Source: Confluentibacter sediminis
GTDB taxonomy: Bacteria; Bacteroidota; Bacteroidia; Flavobacteriales; Flavobacteriaceae
Length of the DNA: 64,000 nt
Assembly: GCF_003258355.1 (NCBI RefSeq)
Contig: NZ_QKPO01000021.1
Coordinates: forward strand, 1 to 64,000
Direction: 5' to 3'
In this document: piece after piece, positions 45,289-54,851 of the stretch
How the letters are laid out: each line of letters begins with the position of its first letter
Position numbering within the stretch: the first letter of the stretch is position 1
Translations under genes and position numbers: made by a program
Notes under the pieces: generated by a model
The model's input: only the letters and a program-made list of their open reading frames with translations
Database searches by the model: none
What the model was told of the DNA's origin: nothing

Positions 45289-46745
45289 ATAAACATATAC
45301 CAAGCCCCATTGAATTTGCCAAATTGTCAAGTGTAATAAGGGGAAAATATTTGTCTCGATGGATTGATACCATCACTAAAAGCGTTCAAAGTGTCTATGA
45401 CAGCTAGAAGTAGTTGGTGTTTTTTACATTCTAAATGCTTCATTTTTATAGTTAAAAGGCATAACATTTTCAAATCTGCAGCTCTTGTGAAAAGCACCTT
45501 TATATTTTACTATATCCTCCATAAGTATACTTAGGCATATAATCAAGCTTCCGGAAAAAAATCAGATTGAAGTTTAAGAAAATTATCATAGGTGGTTTTT
45601 ATATTTTAAAGTTTTTTCATTTATTATTTATAGAGATGGATTTAAAAAGTGCATCATAATAGTATCTTATCTCAGTATGTTACTAGAATTTTTCCCTTTT
45701 GCTTTTCACCGTTAGTACATTTTTTATGGTATACTCATTAAATTTTATAATTTAAAAGTAAAATAATCTTTTAATTTTCATTAATACTATATAATTTACT
45801 TAATTTTTTTATAATTATTGATATTAAATATGTAAATAAATACTTTTATAAGATAATTATACTTTAATAATGTAAGGTTATAGTTATTTGTTTTTTGATG
45901 CTTTTGGAATCAAATAATTAGATTTTAAATACAATTATCGTAGAGTGAGACACATCATTAAAACGAGTTTAAAAATAGTGTTGGTATTACCGTTTGGTCA
46001 TACAGTCTAATGTCATGCAACCAGCGTATTGGCGGGTTCAAGTGTCAATACCTGAAGCTCATATAAATGATGTTGGGGAATTGGTATTTTTTAGTTGGTG
46101 AAAGGGATAGTAGTACAACAGGTTAGATTGAATTGACCAGAATGATTAGAACCTATCCCTTTAAAATAGTAACAAAAACGAATTGAAAATAAAGGTCTAT
46201 ATCTATTGGTTAAAAGAACGTTTTTTGTTCTCTTTTGACTAATATATAAAAAAAGTGACTAGGTCATAGTACTAAATGACTTTTGAATTGGATTGATTAA
46301 AAAGAATAAAAGTGTTGCAGACTATAAGGGTTTTATAGTATTTCAACGTCTTATATAAAAATTTGATAAAACAATAACATTTAAAGTTACGAAGGCATGC
46401 ATATTTAAAATCTAAAATATCAACACGTCGGACTTCTGAAGAAAAGAGTTGAACGTGTTACCAGCTAGGAACCATATAACTAAATAAGACATACACCAAA
46501 GAATTCACTCACAAGTAATCTTTAAAGAAAGAGTTATTTATTTTATAATTGATGGATTAGTTATCACAATTAAGAGTTGAGTTTTGGTTAGAACACGGGG
46601 TGGCTTTCATAAGGTTATGAAAGTCCCCTTAGTTCTTAATAATATAGTGATTTATTATGTGTGTTATGTTTGATCAAGGTCCTAAAGAGTGTTGTACTAT
46701 TTGAAATAGTAGTTGAGTAAGACATAGGACACTTAATTAATCATT
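45289..46745. other. 1.46-kb gene-free, very AT-rich gap
   Basis: No reading frame longer than about 60 codons is credible. Two hairpins can be seen: aacacgt (46422-46428) with acgtgtt (46453-46459), and ggggtggctttcat/atgaaagtcccc at 46597-46628 with flanking gaac/gttc. Neither has a clear T-tract. The gap is several times longer than any other here. It could hold small RNAs, a long leader of the gene at 46746, or an eroded gene; I cannot decide among these. Confidence 0.4.
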
Positions 46746-47201
46746 ATGAAGTCTATGTCAAAGCTAATACGGTGTTTTCTCGAACTTTTTGGAGTCTTTA
46801 AGGAACCCTTAGATCCTGTAGAATGGTGTTTCACTTTAGAAAAAGAAAAAGAACATAGTTATAACGTCCACATAACAGGATTTATAGAGTCGCCATGGCG
46901 ATTGTGTGCACAACATTCTTCGGAAAATGGGCCTTTGCCGACACGGATACGTTTTAAGGAGCATTCAGATATCATGCTGGTTGGGACTGTTAAAGAGATG
47001 GGGGATTTAAAAGAAGAGTTTGACTATACCTTTCAAGCTAACACCCATTATTATACCACGAGCGTGCATTTTGTTCAAAAAGTTATGGTGTTTAGTCCAC
47101 CAGTGATGTTACAAGGGCGTGTCATTTATATGGCTTATACAAACAGAGAATATGCTGATCCTAAAATTTTAGAATTTCAATTGGAAATTCATGAGGGATA
47201 A
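46746..47201 (+). CDS. Stand-alone DsbD-N-like domain lacking the cysteine pair
   Basis: A 151-residue protein resembling the N-terminal domain of Bacteroidetes DsbD (disulfide bond corrector). Recognisable segments are PWRLCAQHSSENGPLPTRI near 50-70 (family: WHLYSQ, GGPIPT), HFVQKVMVFSPP, then GRVIYMAY with EYADPKILEFQLEI at the end. In the usual domain the region after YM carries C-x5-6-C; here it reads YMAYTNREYADP with no cysteine. The N terminus is only weakly hydrophobic. It probably keeps the immunoglobulin-like fold but not the thiol chemistry. It lies upstream of the class-V PLP enzyme gene on the same strand. Confidence 0.65.
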   Translation: MKSMSKLIRCFLELFGVFKEPLDPVEWCFTLEKEKEHSYNVHITGFIESPWRLCAQHSSENGPLPTRIRFKEHSDIMLVGTVKEMGDLKEEFDYTFQANTHYYTTSVHFVQKVMVFSPPVMLQGRVIYMAYTNREYADPKILEFQLEIHEG

Positions 47202-47335
47202 ATGTTTTTAAGAACATAAGCCATAAGACGTAAACGAATTTTAAACGAATGATAAATATATAAAGCATGTTAATATGATTGAAGTTTACATACATAGAAC
47301 GGATGTACACTTATCAAGACACATAAAAAAAATAC

Positions 47336-48808
47336 ATGGAAGCTTATTTTAAACCATTTCGGAACCACATTATTGGGATAAACCAAACATTTATCTCCCC
47401 GTATGGGTCCCAAAAAATCATCTATGCTGATTGGACAGCTAGTGGCAGACTCTACGGGCCAATAGAAAAAAAACTTATAAAAGATATTGGCCCTTATGTA
47501 GCCAATACCCATACAGAAACCTCTACTACAGGAGCCTCCATGACCTTAGCCTATCAGAGAGCCAGAAGTATCATAAAAAAACATGTAAATGCCCATGCGG
47601 ATGATGTACTCATCACAACTGGAACAGGTATGACCGATGCTATCAATAAATTTCAACGTATTCTAGGCTTGAAAGTGGCAGAACACTTAAAACCTTACAC
47701 TAGGATACATTTTAATAAAAAGCCCATAGTTTATGTGTCTCATATGGAACACCATTCCAATCACACCTCTTGGTTAGAGACCATTGCAACCGTTAAAATC
47801 ATACCTCATACTTTGGAAGGGCTTATCGATTATAAGGGTTTTGAAGCCGTATTAGAATTGGATAAGATTCATCCTATAAAAATAGTATCCATAACAGCTT
47901 GTTCGAATGTGACGGGAATCAAAACCGATTACCACCGAATAGCTACCTTAATCCATGCCTATAATGGTCTTTGCTTTGTTGATTTTGCCTGCTCGGCGCC
48001 CTATGTAGACATTAACATGCATCCAGAAAGCGAATCATCCTATTTGGACGCCATCTTTTTTTCTCCACATAAATTTTTAGGAGGCCCAGGCAGTGCGGGA
48101 GTTTTGATCTTCAATAAAAAACTCTATAAAAACCTCATACCCGATAATCCAGGGGGTGGCACAGTATCCTATACCAATCCATGGGGTGACCATGATTATA
48201 TTGATGATATTGAAACCCGTGAGGATGGTGGCACGCCAGGGTTTTTGCAAACCATCAAAATAGCCTTAGCCATTCAATTGAAGGAACAGATGGGCGTGTC
48301 TAATATCTTAGCCAGAGAAAAAGAACTTATAACACGGGTGTTTTCAAAACTACGTACAATTAAAAACCTACATATTCTAGCGGAGGAACATACGGACCGA
48401 TTGGGAATTTTCTCTTTTTATATTGAAGACATCCATTATAATTTAGTGGTTAAGCTATTGAATGATCGCTTCGGCATCCAAACCAGAGGAGGTTGTTCCT
48501 GTGCAGGAACCTATGGGCATTATCTTCTGCATGTCAACCAACAGACGTCTAAGGCCATTGAACAAAAAATATTGCAGGGTTGCCTCATAGAACGACCAGG
48601 ATGGGTGCGTATGTCGATCCATCCAACCATGACCAACGCCGAGATCGACACCATTTGTGATGCTATAGGTCAAGTGGCTCAGCACGCCAAGATCTGGGGT
48701 GCTGATTATACCCACCAGGCATTTAAAAATGAGTTTGTACATGATAGTCAGTACCATGCAGAATCCCAAATTATTAAAGATTGGTTCCAACTTAGTAAAA
48801 CCCATTGA
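47336..48808 (+). CDS. Class-V aminotransferase-fold PLP enzyme (cysteine-desulfurase-like)
   Basis: A 490-residue fold-type-I PLP enzyme of the NifS/Csd branch. Schiff-base Lys246 lies in FFSPHKFLGGPGSAG. MEHHSNHTSW matches the cofactor-stacking histidine region, and RGGCSCAGTYG (386-393) places cysteines at the position of the SufS/Csd active-site loop. It is longer than SufS by about 80 residues, with a C-terminal extension. The substrate may be cysteine, selenocysteine or another amino acid. ATG 47336 is the first good start after the gene at 46746 and precedes GAPDH by 91 bp. Confidence 0.8.
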   Translation: MEAYFKPFRNHIIGINQTFISPYGSQKIIYADWTASGRLYGPIEKKLIKDIGPYVANTHTETSTTGASMTLAYQRARSIIKKHVNAHADDVLITTGTGMTDAINKFQRILGLKVAEHLKPYTRIHFNKKPIVYVSHMEHHSNHTSWLETIATVKIIPHTLEGLIDYKGFEAVLELDKIHPIKIVSITACSNVTGIKTDYHRIATLIHAYNGLCFVDFACSAPYVDINMHPESESSYLDAIFFSPHKFLGGPGSAGVLIFNKKLYKNLIPDNPGGGTVSYTNPWGDHDYIDDIETREDGGTPGFLQTIKIALAIQLKEQMGVSNILAREKELITRVFSKLRTIKNLHILAEEHTDRLGIFSFYIEDIHYNLVVKLLNDRFGIQTRGGCSCAGTYGHYLLHVNQQTSKAIEQKILQGCLIERPGWVRMSIHPTMTNAEIDTICDAIGQVAQHAKIWGADYTHQAFKNEFVHDSQYHAESQIIKDWFQLSKTH

Positions 48809-48899
48809 TGGAATCCTTCGCATGGTATCCATAATATATTAGAAAATTAATATCAATGACATATTAAAACCGATAAATTAAACTAAATAACACACCACA

Positions 48900-50351
48900 A
48901 TGACCCTAGTAAGTAAACCATACGACAAAGCCTTGGTACATCAGGCCAATCGTGCCAAAGCTACTGCAGAATTCATCAAAATTGTCAATGATCTGTATTA
49001 TGATAAATCCGTAGAACTCGTCTTTTTTAGAAACCAGTTGATGGATCGCAACCCTAGTCAAATTTTAAGCCTCCATCAATATGCAACTAAGTTTGTGCAA
49101 AAACACTTGTCCATATTTGATTCCTTGGAAATGGCCATGGCCATTGGGTTGATGAGTTTGCCCCCAGCGAAGTTGGATATTGGGAAATTGGCTTATGAGT
49201 TTTACATGCAAGACGACCATCATGGTAGCCCTTTGGAATTTTTGATTAAAAAGTTGAAGTTGCATACTAATTTGCCCCCTATTATCCCTAAGGATGTCGT
49301 GCTGTATGGTTTTGGAAGGATTGGACGTTTGGTGGCCAGAGAACTTTTGGCAGCTACGGGTCGTGGAGCCCAACTGCGATTACGCGGCATTGTCATTCGA
49401 GAATCTATAGATGCTCATAATCTTGAAAAACGGGCCGCCTTGCTACGCAACGACTCCATTCATGGACAGTTTCCAGGGACTGTGATTGCGGATATTGAGA
49501 CGATGTCGCTTATTATTAATGGCATATCCATACAAATGATCACAGCAAGAGCTCCCGAAGATATCGATTATACCATCTATGGCATTGAGAAGGCCTTGGT
49601 CATTGATAATACGGGAGCCTTTAGGGACAAAGCTAATTTATCGCGACATTTGAATGCCAAAGGCGTTAGCAAAGTATTATTTACCGCGCCTGCTAAAGAT
49701 ATACCCAATATAGTGTATGGTATCAACCATCTCGATTTTGATACTAATAAACATGATATCGTGTCTGCAGCATCGTGTACTACCAACGCCATGACGCCTA
49801 TTTTGAAGGTGATTGATGATGCCTTTGGTATCAAACATGGACATATTGAAACCATTCATGCTTATACAAATGACCAGAACTTGGTAGATAATTTTCACAA
49901 TAAATACCGTAGAGGGCGTGCTGCTGGATTAAATATGGTCATTACAGAAACGGGTGCGGGAGAAGCCGTAGCTAAAGTATTGCCAAGTTTAGCAGGTAAG
50001 TTGACATCCAATGCTATACGTGTGCCTATACCGAATGGATCCCTGGCCATTCTTAATTTGGAACTGAATAAGAAAACCTCCTTGGAAGGGGTTCATGAAG
50101 CCATAAGAACAGCTGCTCTGGAAGGAGCTTTGGTGGAACAAATTAAGTACGAAATGAGTGATGAGTTGGTCTCCAGTGATATCGTTGGTTGTTCCGCACC
50201 TTCTATTTACGATAGTAAAGCGACCATTATCAGGAAAGATGGTAAGCAAGTGATGTTATACGTCTGGTATGATAATGAATACGGCTATAGCCATCAGGTC
50301 ATTCGATTGGCAAAATACATCTCGAATGTTAGACGTTATACTTATTATTAG
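48900..50351 (+). CDS. gap: Glyceraldehyde-3-phosphate dehydrogenase, N-terminally extended type
   Basis: A 483-residue GAPDH. The catalytic part begins near residue 130 (VVLYGFGRIGRLV) and contains the active-site Cys293 in SAASCTTNAM, the histidine in ETIHAYTNDQ and WYDNEYGYSHQV at the end. The extra ~125 N-terminal residues (AEFIKIVNDLYYDKSVEL; PPAKLDIGKLAYEF) are characteristic of the long form seen in Bacteroidetes. It oxidises glyceraldehyde 3-phosphate with NAD(P). Position next to amino-acid-converting PLP enzymes is unusual, and it may be a second gap copy. Confidence 0.93.
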   Translation: MTLVSKPYDKALVHQANRAKATAEFIKIVNDLYYDKSVELVFFRNQLMDRNPSQILSLHQYATKFVQKHLSIFDSLEMAMAIGLMSLPPAKLDIGKLAYEFYMQDDHHGSPLEFLIKKLKLHTNLPPIIPKDVVLYGFGRIGRLVARELLAATGRGAQLRLRGIVIRESIDAHNLEKRAALLRNDSIHGQFPGTVIADIETMSLIINGISIQMITARAPEDIDYTIYGIEKALVIDNTGAFRDKANLSRHLNAKGVSKVLFTAPAKDIPNIVYGINHLDFDTNKHDIVSAASCTTNAMTPILKVIDDAFGIKHGHIETIHAYTNDQNLVDNFHNKYRRGRAAGLNMVITETGAGEAVAKVLPSLAGKLTSNAIRVPIPNGSLAILNLELNKKTSLEGVHEAIRTAALEGALVEQIKYEMSDELVSSDIVGCSAPSIYDSKATIIRKDGKQVMLYVWYDNEYGYSHQVIRLAKYISNVRRYTYY

Positions 50352-50467
50352 AAATAAGTTGATGGGCGAGTTATAGCATGCTTAGGTGTCCAGTATATCG
50401 TATCTTAAAATACAATACTCATACTCTGAAAAATGTAAGAATATAAGTAAATAAATAATCCGTACAA

Positions 50468-50947
50468 TTACCGAGATTTATAAACTTTTATTTTCCCTTT
50501 TTTTTTTGTTTTTAAGTCTCCAAATACCACTTTCCTATTTAAGATAACAGATATGGCAGAAGTTGTGGTCTGAGTTTCATAATTTGCCGCCAATTCATTC
50601 AACACGTCTTTGGCTGTACGTTCTTGTTCAAAATAATGGTTTTCAATAAAATAATGGATGCGAGCTGTTAACCGAGTCTTTTCTTTTCGAGGTTCTGAAA
50701 GTTCGTTAAGAGGTTTTATAACGAGTTCGATATCTAAAATATCTTTTGGATGCATGTTGATGGCCAAACAGATAGCAATGAAGTTGTAGAAATAGGTTTC
50801 ACTACCATTTTCAATATTACGAATAGTAGGTGCTGTTAAACCAGTCATTTCTGCAACATCTTCTGGCTCGAGGCCTTCTTTCATTCGCTGCTCTTGAATC
50901 CTTTTTCCTATGGCACCTAAAAGCTTTTCTTTACTAGTATATTCCAT
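50468..50947 (-). CDS. XRE-family HTH regulator
   Basis: A 159-residue protein with an N-terminal XRE helix-turn-helix (about 12-72: EPEDVAEMTGLTAPTIRNIENG) and a C-terminal part of about 80 residues that looks like a second helical, possibly winged, DNA-binding region (TARIHYFIENHYFE; TAKDVLNELAANYETQT). It has the look of a small house regulator. It is divergent from the structured leader and the second susC gene, so control of that operon is possible. Confidence 0.8.
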   Translation of the reverse strand: MEYTSKEKLLGAIGKRIQEQRMKEGLEPEDVAEMTGLTAPTIRNIENGSETYFYNFIAICLAINMHPKDILDIELVIKPLNELSEPRKEKTRLTARIHYFIENHYFEQERTAKDVLNELAANYETQTTTSAISVILNRKVVFGDLKTKKKGKIKVYKSR

Positions 50948-51091
50948 AGTTTAAAAAGAAGAATCTATATAACAACAAAAAATATGTTAAGATTTTAATT
51001 TGTTGTTGTAAGATATTTTTATATATTGCAACAAGTTTATTAAATTTGCAATTCTTCAAATAGAAAAATATTGGAAGCAATTGCTTTGAAT

Positions 51092-51224
51092 CTCAACTTG
51101 AAAACTGGTAATTTTTGCAACGAGAGGATAAGTAAATTTGCTCACGACCCGGGGCGTGAGCTCTCTTATCGTTGCGTGGTGAACCAGTACCCCAAGTTGA
51201 TAAGTTGAGTTTCACGCCTTTTTT
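51092..51224 (+). promoter_or_regulatory. Structured RNA-like leader: nested hairpin with alternative terminator
   Basis: Nested pairings can be read in order: ctcaactt (51092-51099)/aagttgag (51202-51209); actggt (51104)/accagt (51183); gcaac (51117)/gttgc (51171); gataag (51127)/cttatc (51165); gctcacg (51140-51146)/cgtgagc (51155-51161) with an acccgggg loop. An alternative stem ggcgtga (51153-51159)/tcacgcc (51212-51218) followed by tttttt would form a terminator and break the inner hairpin. Such mutually exclusive folds typify attenuators or riboswitch-like leaders. It lies 0.55 kb before the second susC. Confidence 0.45.
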
Positions 51225-51776
51225 GTGTTTTACAATTAGGGTTTTACTTGGCATATTCATAGCGTTGTTTTTAATTGTTTTAGAATGGCAAAGGGTCACT
51301 TTTAAATCAAAACAGATGCAACACAGGGTTTGTGTTTTTAAACAAAATGTTTTTTTTCAACATCTTAGGATGTGGGAACATACCCTTTTTGATATTCTGT
51401 TTAGTAAAAAGCCTAAAAACCCCATATAAATACTTGCTTGTTATGGGATGGACGTCATACCTTTTCGGGCAACGCTATTCTTTTTTCTCCCATAATTCAC
51501 GATACTCTTTTTTAAATCCGAATTCCAAAGGTTTTCTATGCATACATGCCATTTGTTTGGCATGTCATGAAATGACCCTTTGAATTAGTTGGAAAGACAC
51601 CGTCTGCGTTTGGCTGCAACAAACAACGGCGGATGGCTTTCCTTAAATCGCTCATTATTAATACTTAAAGGCCTATGGGATAAAACCACACACAACAAAA
51701 AACCTCCAACAAACTTTGACGGGCTAGTAGGAGGCTGTCGATCAAACAACATCGTGTTTAACTCTAATTCAAATTT
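51225..51776. other. Gene-free leader region with further hairpins
   Basis: Frames here (for instance around 51332-51583) look non-coding. Hairpins include catgcca/tggcatg around 51545-51564, ggaaag/ctttcc enclosing complementary ccgtc-type segments at 51591-51642, and ttatggga/tcccataa around 51441-51494. The region belongs to an 829-bp gene-free interval between the XRE gene and the second susC. Confidence 0.35.
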
Positions 51777-54700
51777 ATGAAAAATAATTATAAGACTATC
51801 TATAGGAGTGGCCTATTCCTTGTTTTTTATTGCATCTGTTCCCCAAATCATGCACATGTCTTAACCTCAGTCCATTTAAATACAAAAAGTATGGTTGTCC
51901 CTTCAGTACAACAGTCTGAAGTCCATGGGATCATCACCGATGCCCAAAGTTTGCCTTTGGCTGGTGTGGCCATCAGTGTAAAAGGGACACAAAAAGGGAC
52001 CGTGTCGGATTTTAATGGGTATTATAAACTCTTGGTTGATAAGAATGATGTCCTGGTGTTTTCCTTTATGGGTTTTAAAACCCAAGAGGTATCTATCCAA
52101 AGTCGTACTGAATTAAATGTGCAATTGGAAACCGATATTACATCCTTGGATGCTGTGGAAATCAATGCGGGCTATTATATTGTAAGTGATAGGGAGCGTA
52201 CTGGGAATATCAGTACCATAAAAGCGGTAGATATAGGAAAACAGCCTGTGAATAATCCTTTGGGAGCTATACAAGGCTATATGTCTGGAGTGAATATTGT
52301 TCAGACTACAGGTGTGCCGGGTGGAGGTTACAACATACAGATTAGGGGAAAGAATTTTATAAATGGGAGCACAGAACCATTATATATTATTGATGGGGTT
52401 CCTTTCAGTTCTCAATCGTTAGGTTCTTATGATGTATCAGGTCAAATATTTGCTGGAAATATAAGTCCTTTGAATGCTATTAATCCTAATGATATTAAAA
52501 GCATTGAAGTGTTAAAGGATGCTGATGCCACGGCAATTTATGGATCTAGGGGGGCAAATGGTGTTGTGCTTATTACTACTAAAAAAGGGTTAGTGGGAAA
52601 GACCCAATTCAAAGCTAATATTAGTAGCACGCTTGGGCAGGTCTCCAACTTTTTGAAACTCATGAACACCGAACAATACTTGGAGTTACGTAGAGAAGGG
52701 ATTATAAATGATGGGTATGGATCATTTTTGGATACTCCAGCATTCGATTTTTTCTGGCCAGATGTTAAATCTTGGGATAACACACGCTATACAGACTGGC
52801 AAAAGGAATTGATTGGAGGTACGGTTTACCGTAATAATGCCCAAATCGCGGTATCTGGTGGTAGTGCCCAAACCCAATTTTTAGTGAGCGCTAACCACCA
52901 AAAAGAAACAACGGTATTTCCTGGGGATGCCAATTATAAAAAGACTACAGTGCATAGTAACATTAATCATCAATCTAATGATAGTCGGTTTAAAATTAAT
53001 CTATCCATTATTTATTCTAACGAGAAAAACCAATTGCCCAGAACGGACTTTACCTATACAGCATATACCTTAGAACCCAATGCACCAAAGTTATATGATG
53101 ATGAAGGCAATATTAACTGGGAAAACAATACATGGGACAATCCTATAGCCTCTTTAGAGGAGGATTATCATGTAGAAATAAACACCCTAATTGCTAATAC
53201 AGGAATATCCTATATGCTGTTGCCTAATCTGGAATTTAAAACCAGTTTAGGTTATAATACCTATGGTCTGGAATCTTATAAAACATTACCTAGTTCGGCT
53301 AGAAAGCCTAGTTTAGGGTTTACTCCTGAAATAAATTCTTCAATTACAACTAATAACTCCAAACGCCGATCCTGGATAGCAGAGCCACAATTGAATTGGA
53401 ATAAAGATTGGAACAAAACCAAAATTACTATTCTGATGGGTGCAACATTTCAAAGAGAAACAACCCAACAATTTGTTCAAAAAGGAACAGGTTTTCCCAA
53501 CAATAACCTCATATTTAATTTGTCGGCAGCAGAAATTTTAGAAGTTCTACAAGATGCAGACAGCGAGTATAGTTATCAGGCCTTTTTTGGACGTATTAAC
53601 TTCAGCTGGGATAGCAAATATATTCTTAATCTAACTGGACGTAGAGATGGATCTTCACGCTTTGGTCCAGGAAAACAATTTGGGAATTTTGGTGCAGCTG
53701 GACTTGCATGGCTTTTCTCGGAAGAAAACATCTTCAGTGATAGTTCCATTTTGAGTTTTGGAAAATTACGTGCCAGTTATGGAACCACAGGAAGTGATAA
53801 TATAGGGGATTACAAATTCCTAGATACATATAATGTTACAGGATTCGATTATGATGGCACTACAATTCTAGAACCTACAGGAATTTTTAATCCTTTATTT
53901 GGATGGGAAGCAAACAAAAAACTGGAAATAGCATTAGAGCTGGGGTTTTTCAAGGATAGATTATTGTTAAATACCTCTTGGTATAGGAGCAGATCTTCTA
54001 ACCAGCTAATAGGAATTCCTTTAGCAGCAACTACAGGATTTTTGGAATTGACGGGAAATTTTGATGCCACGGTTGAAAATACTGGATTTGAGACTGAATT
54101 GCAAGCGGTAAATTTACAGACTAAGAATTTTAATTGGACAACAAACTTTAATATCACAATCCCAAGAAATAAACTAATAAAGTTTGATGATTTAGAAACA
54201 TCTACTTTTGCAAATAGATTGATTATTGGTGAACCTATAACTATCATAAAGTTATATAATGCACTAGGAGTCGATCCAGATACGGGAGTCTATCAATTTG
54301 AAGATTGTAATAATGATGGTAATATACGTAGTCCGGAAGATAAACAATGGATAGAAGATTTTACCCCTAATTTTTATGGTGGCCTAGGAAATACATTTAG
54401 TTATAAAAATCTCACCCTTGATTTTTTCTTTCAGTTTAAGAAACAGAGAGCATTCAATAATTTAAGATGGAGAACAACTCCGGGGTTAAGAGGAAATGGG
54501 TCTGTGGATTCACTTGATCGATGGCAACAACAAGATGATACAAATCCCTACCAAAAAGCATCTGGCGGACTTTCTCCTAGCGTAGGGTCAAGCGATCTTA
54601 ATCAAAGTGAAAGTAATGCGGCAGTATCAGACGCCTCCTTTATTAGACTGCGTAACATTTCTTTGAATTATAAGATTCCTACTATTAATAAGAACCTAGA

Positions 54701-54833
54701 TTTAAATGTATACCTCCAAGGACAAAACCTTTTGACTTTTACTAAATACGAAGGTCCCGATCCAGAACAACCTTCAAGTATAGTTTTGCCACCTTTAACT
54801 AACATTACGCTTGGACTTCAAATAGTCTTTTAA
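51777..54833 (+). CDS. SusC/RagA-family TonB-dependent transporter (pair 2)
   Basis: A 1018-residue outer-membrane importer. The signal sequence is within residues 1-30. A carboxypeptidase-like sandwich follows at about 47-122 (VHGIITDAQSLPLAGVAISV), then the plug (DADATAIYGSRGANGVVLITT) and the barrel ending GLQIVF. Together with the SusD-like gene 18 bp downstream and the TlpA-type gene it forms a three-gene operon. The presence of a thiol protein rather than a glycosidase argues against a carbohydrate locus and favours a peptide or thiol-containing ligand. Confidence 0.95.
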   Translation: MKNNYKTIYRSGLFLVFYCICSPNHAHVLTSVHLNTKSMVVPSVQQSEVHGIITDAQSLPLAGVAISVKGTQKGTVSDFNGYYKLLVDKNDVLVFSFMGFKTQEVSIQSRTELNVQLETDITSLDAVEINAGYYIVSDRERTGNISTIKAVDIGKQPVNNPLGAIQGYMSGVNIVQTTGVPGGGYNIQIRGKNFINGSTEPLYIIDGVPFSSQSLGSYDVSGQIFAGNISPLNAINPNDIKSIEVLKDADATAIYGSRGANGVVLITTKKGLVGKTQFKANISSTLGQVSNFLKLMNTEQYLELRREGIINDGYGSFLDTPAFDFFWPDVKSWDNTRYTDWQKELIGGTVYRNNAQIAVSGGSAQTQFLVSANHQKETTVFPGDANYKKTTVHSNINHQSNDSRFKINLSIIYSNEKNQLPRTDFTYTAYTLEPNAPKLYDDEGNINWENNTWDNPIASLEEDYHVEINTLIANTGISYMLLPNLEFKTSLGYNTYGLESYKTLPSSARKPSLGFTPEINSSITTNNSKRRSWIAEPQLNWNKDWNKTKITILMGATFQRETTQQFVQKGTGFPNNNLIFNLSAAEILEVLQDADSEYSYQAFFGRINFSWDSKYILNLTGRRDGSSRFGPGKQFGNFGAAGLAWLFSEENIFSDSSILSFGKLRASYGTTGSDNIGDYKFLDTYNVTGFDYDGTTILEPTGIFNPLFGWEANKKLEIALELGFFKDRLLLNTSWYRSRSSNQLIGIPLAATTGFLELTGNFDATVENTGFETELQAVNLQTKNFNWTTNFNITIPRNKLIKFDDLETSTFANRLIIGEPITIIKLYNALGVDPDTGVYQFEDCNNDGNIRSPEDKQWIEDFTPNFYGGLGNTFSYKNLTLDFFFQFKKQRAFNNLRWRTTPGLRGNGSVDSLDRWQQQDDTNPYQKASGGLSPSVGSSDLNQSESNAAVSDASFIRLRNISLNYKIPTINKNLDLNVYLQGQNLLTFTKYEGPDPEQPSSIVLPPLTNITLGLQIVF

Positions 54834-54851
54834 TTAATAACAACTTACATC

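Noticed and set aside
47336-48808. SufS of an iron-sulfur assembly operon
   Set aside because: No suf genes nearby, and the protein is about 80 residues longer with a different active-site loop.
51093-51299. 68-residue minus-strand ORF upstream of susC
   Set aside because: It covers the nested hairpin; the composition follows the palindrome, not codon bias.
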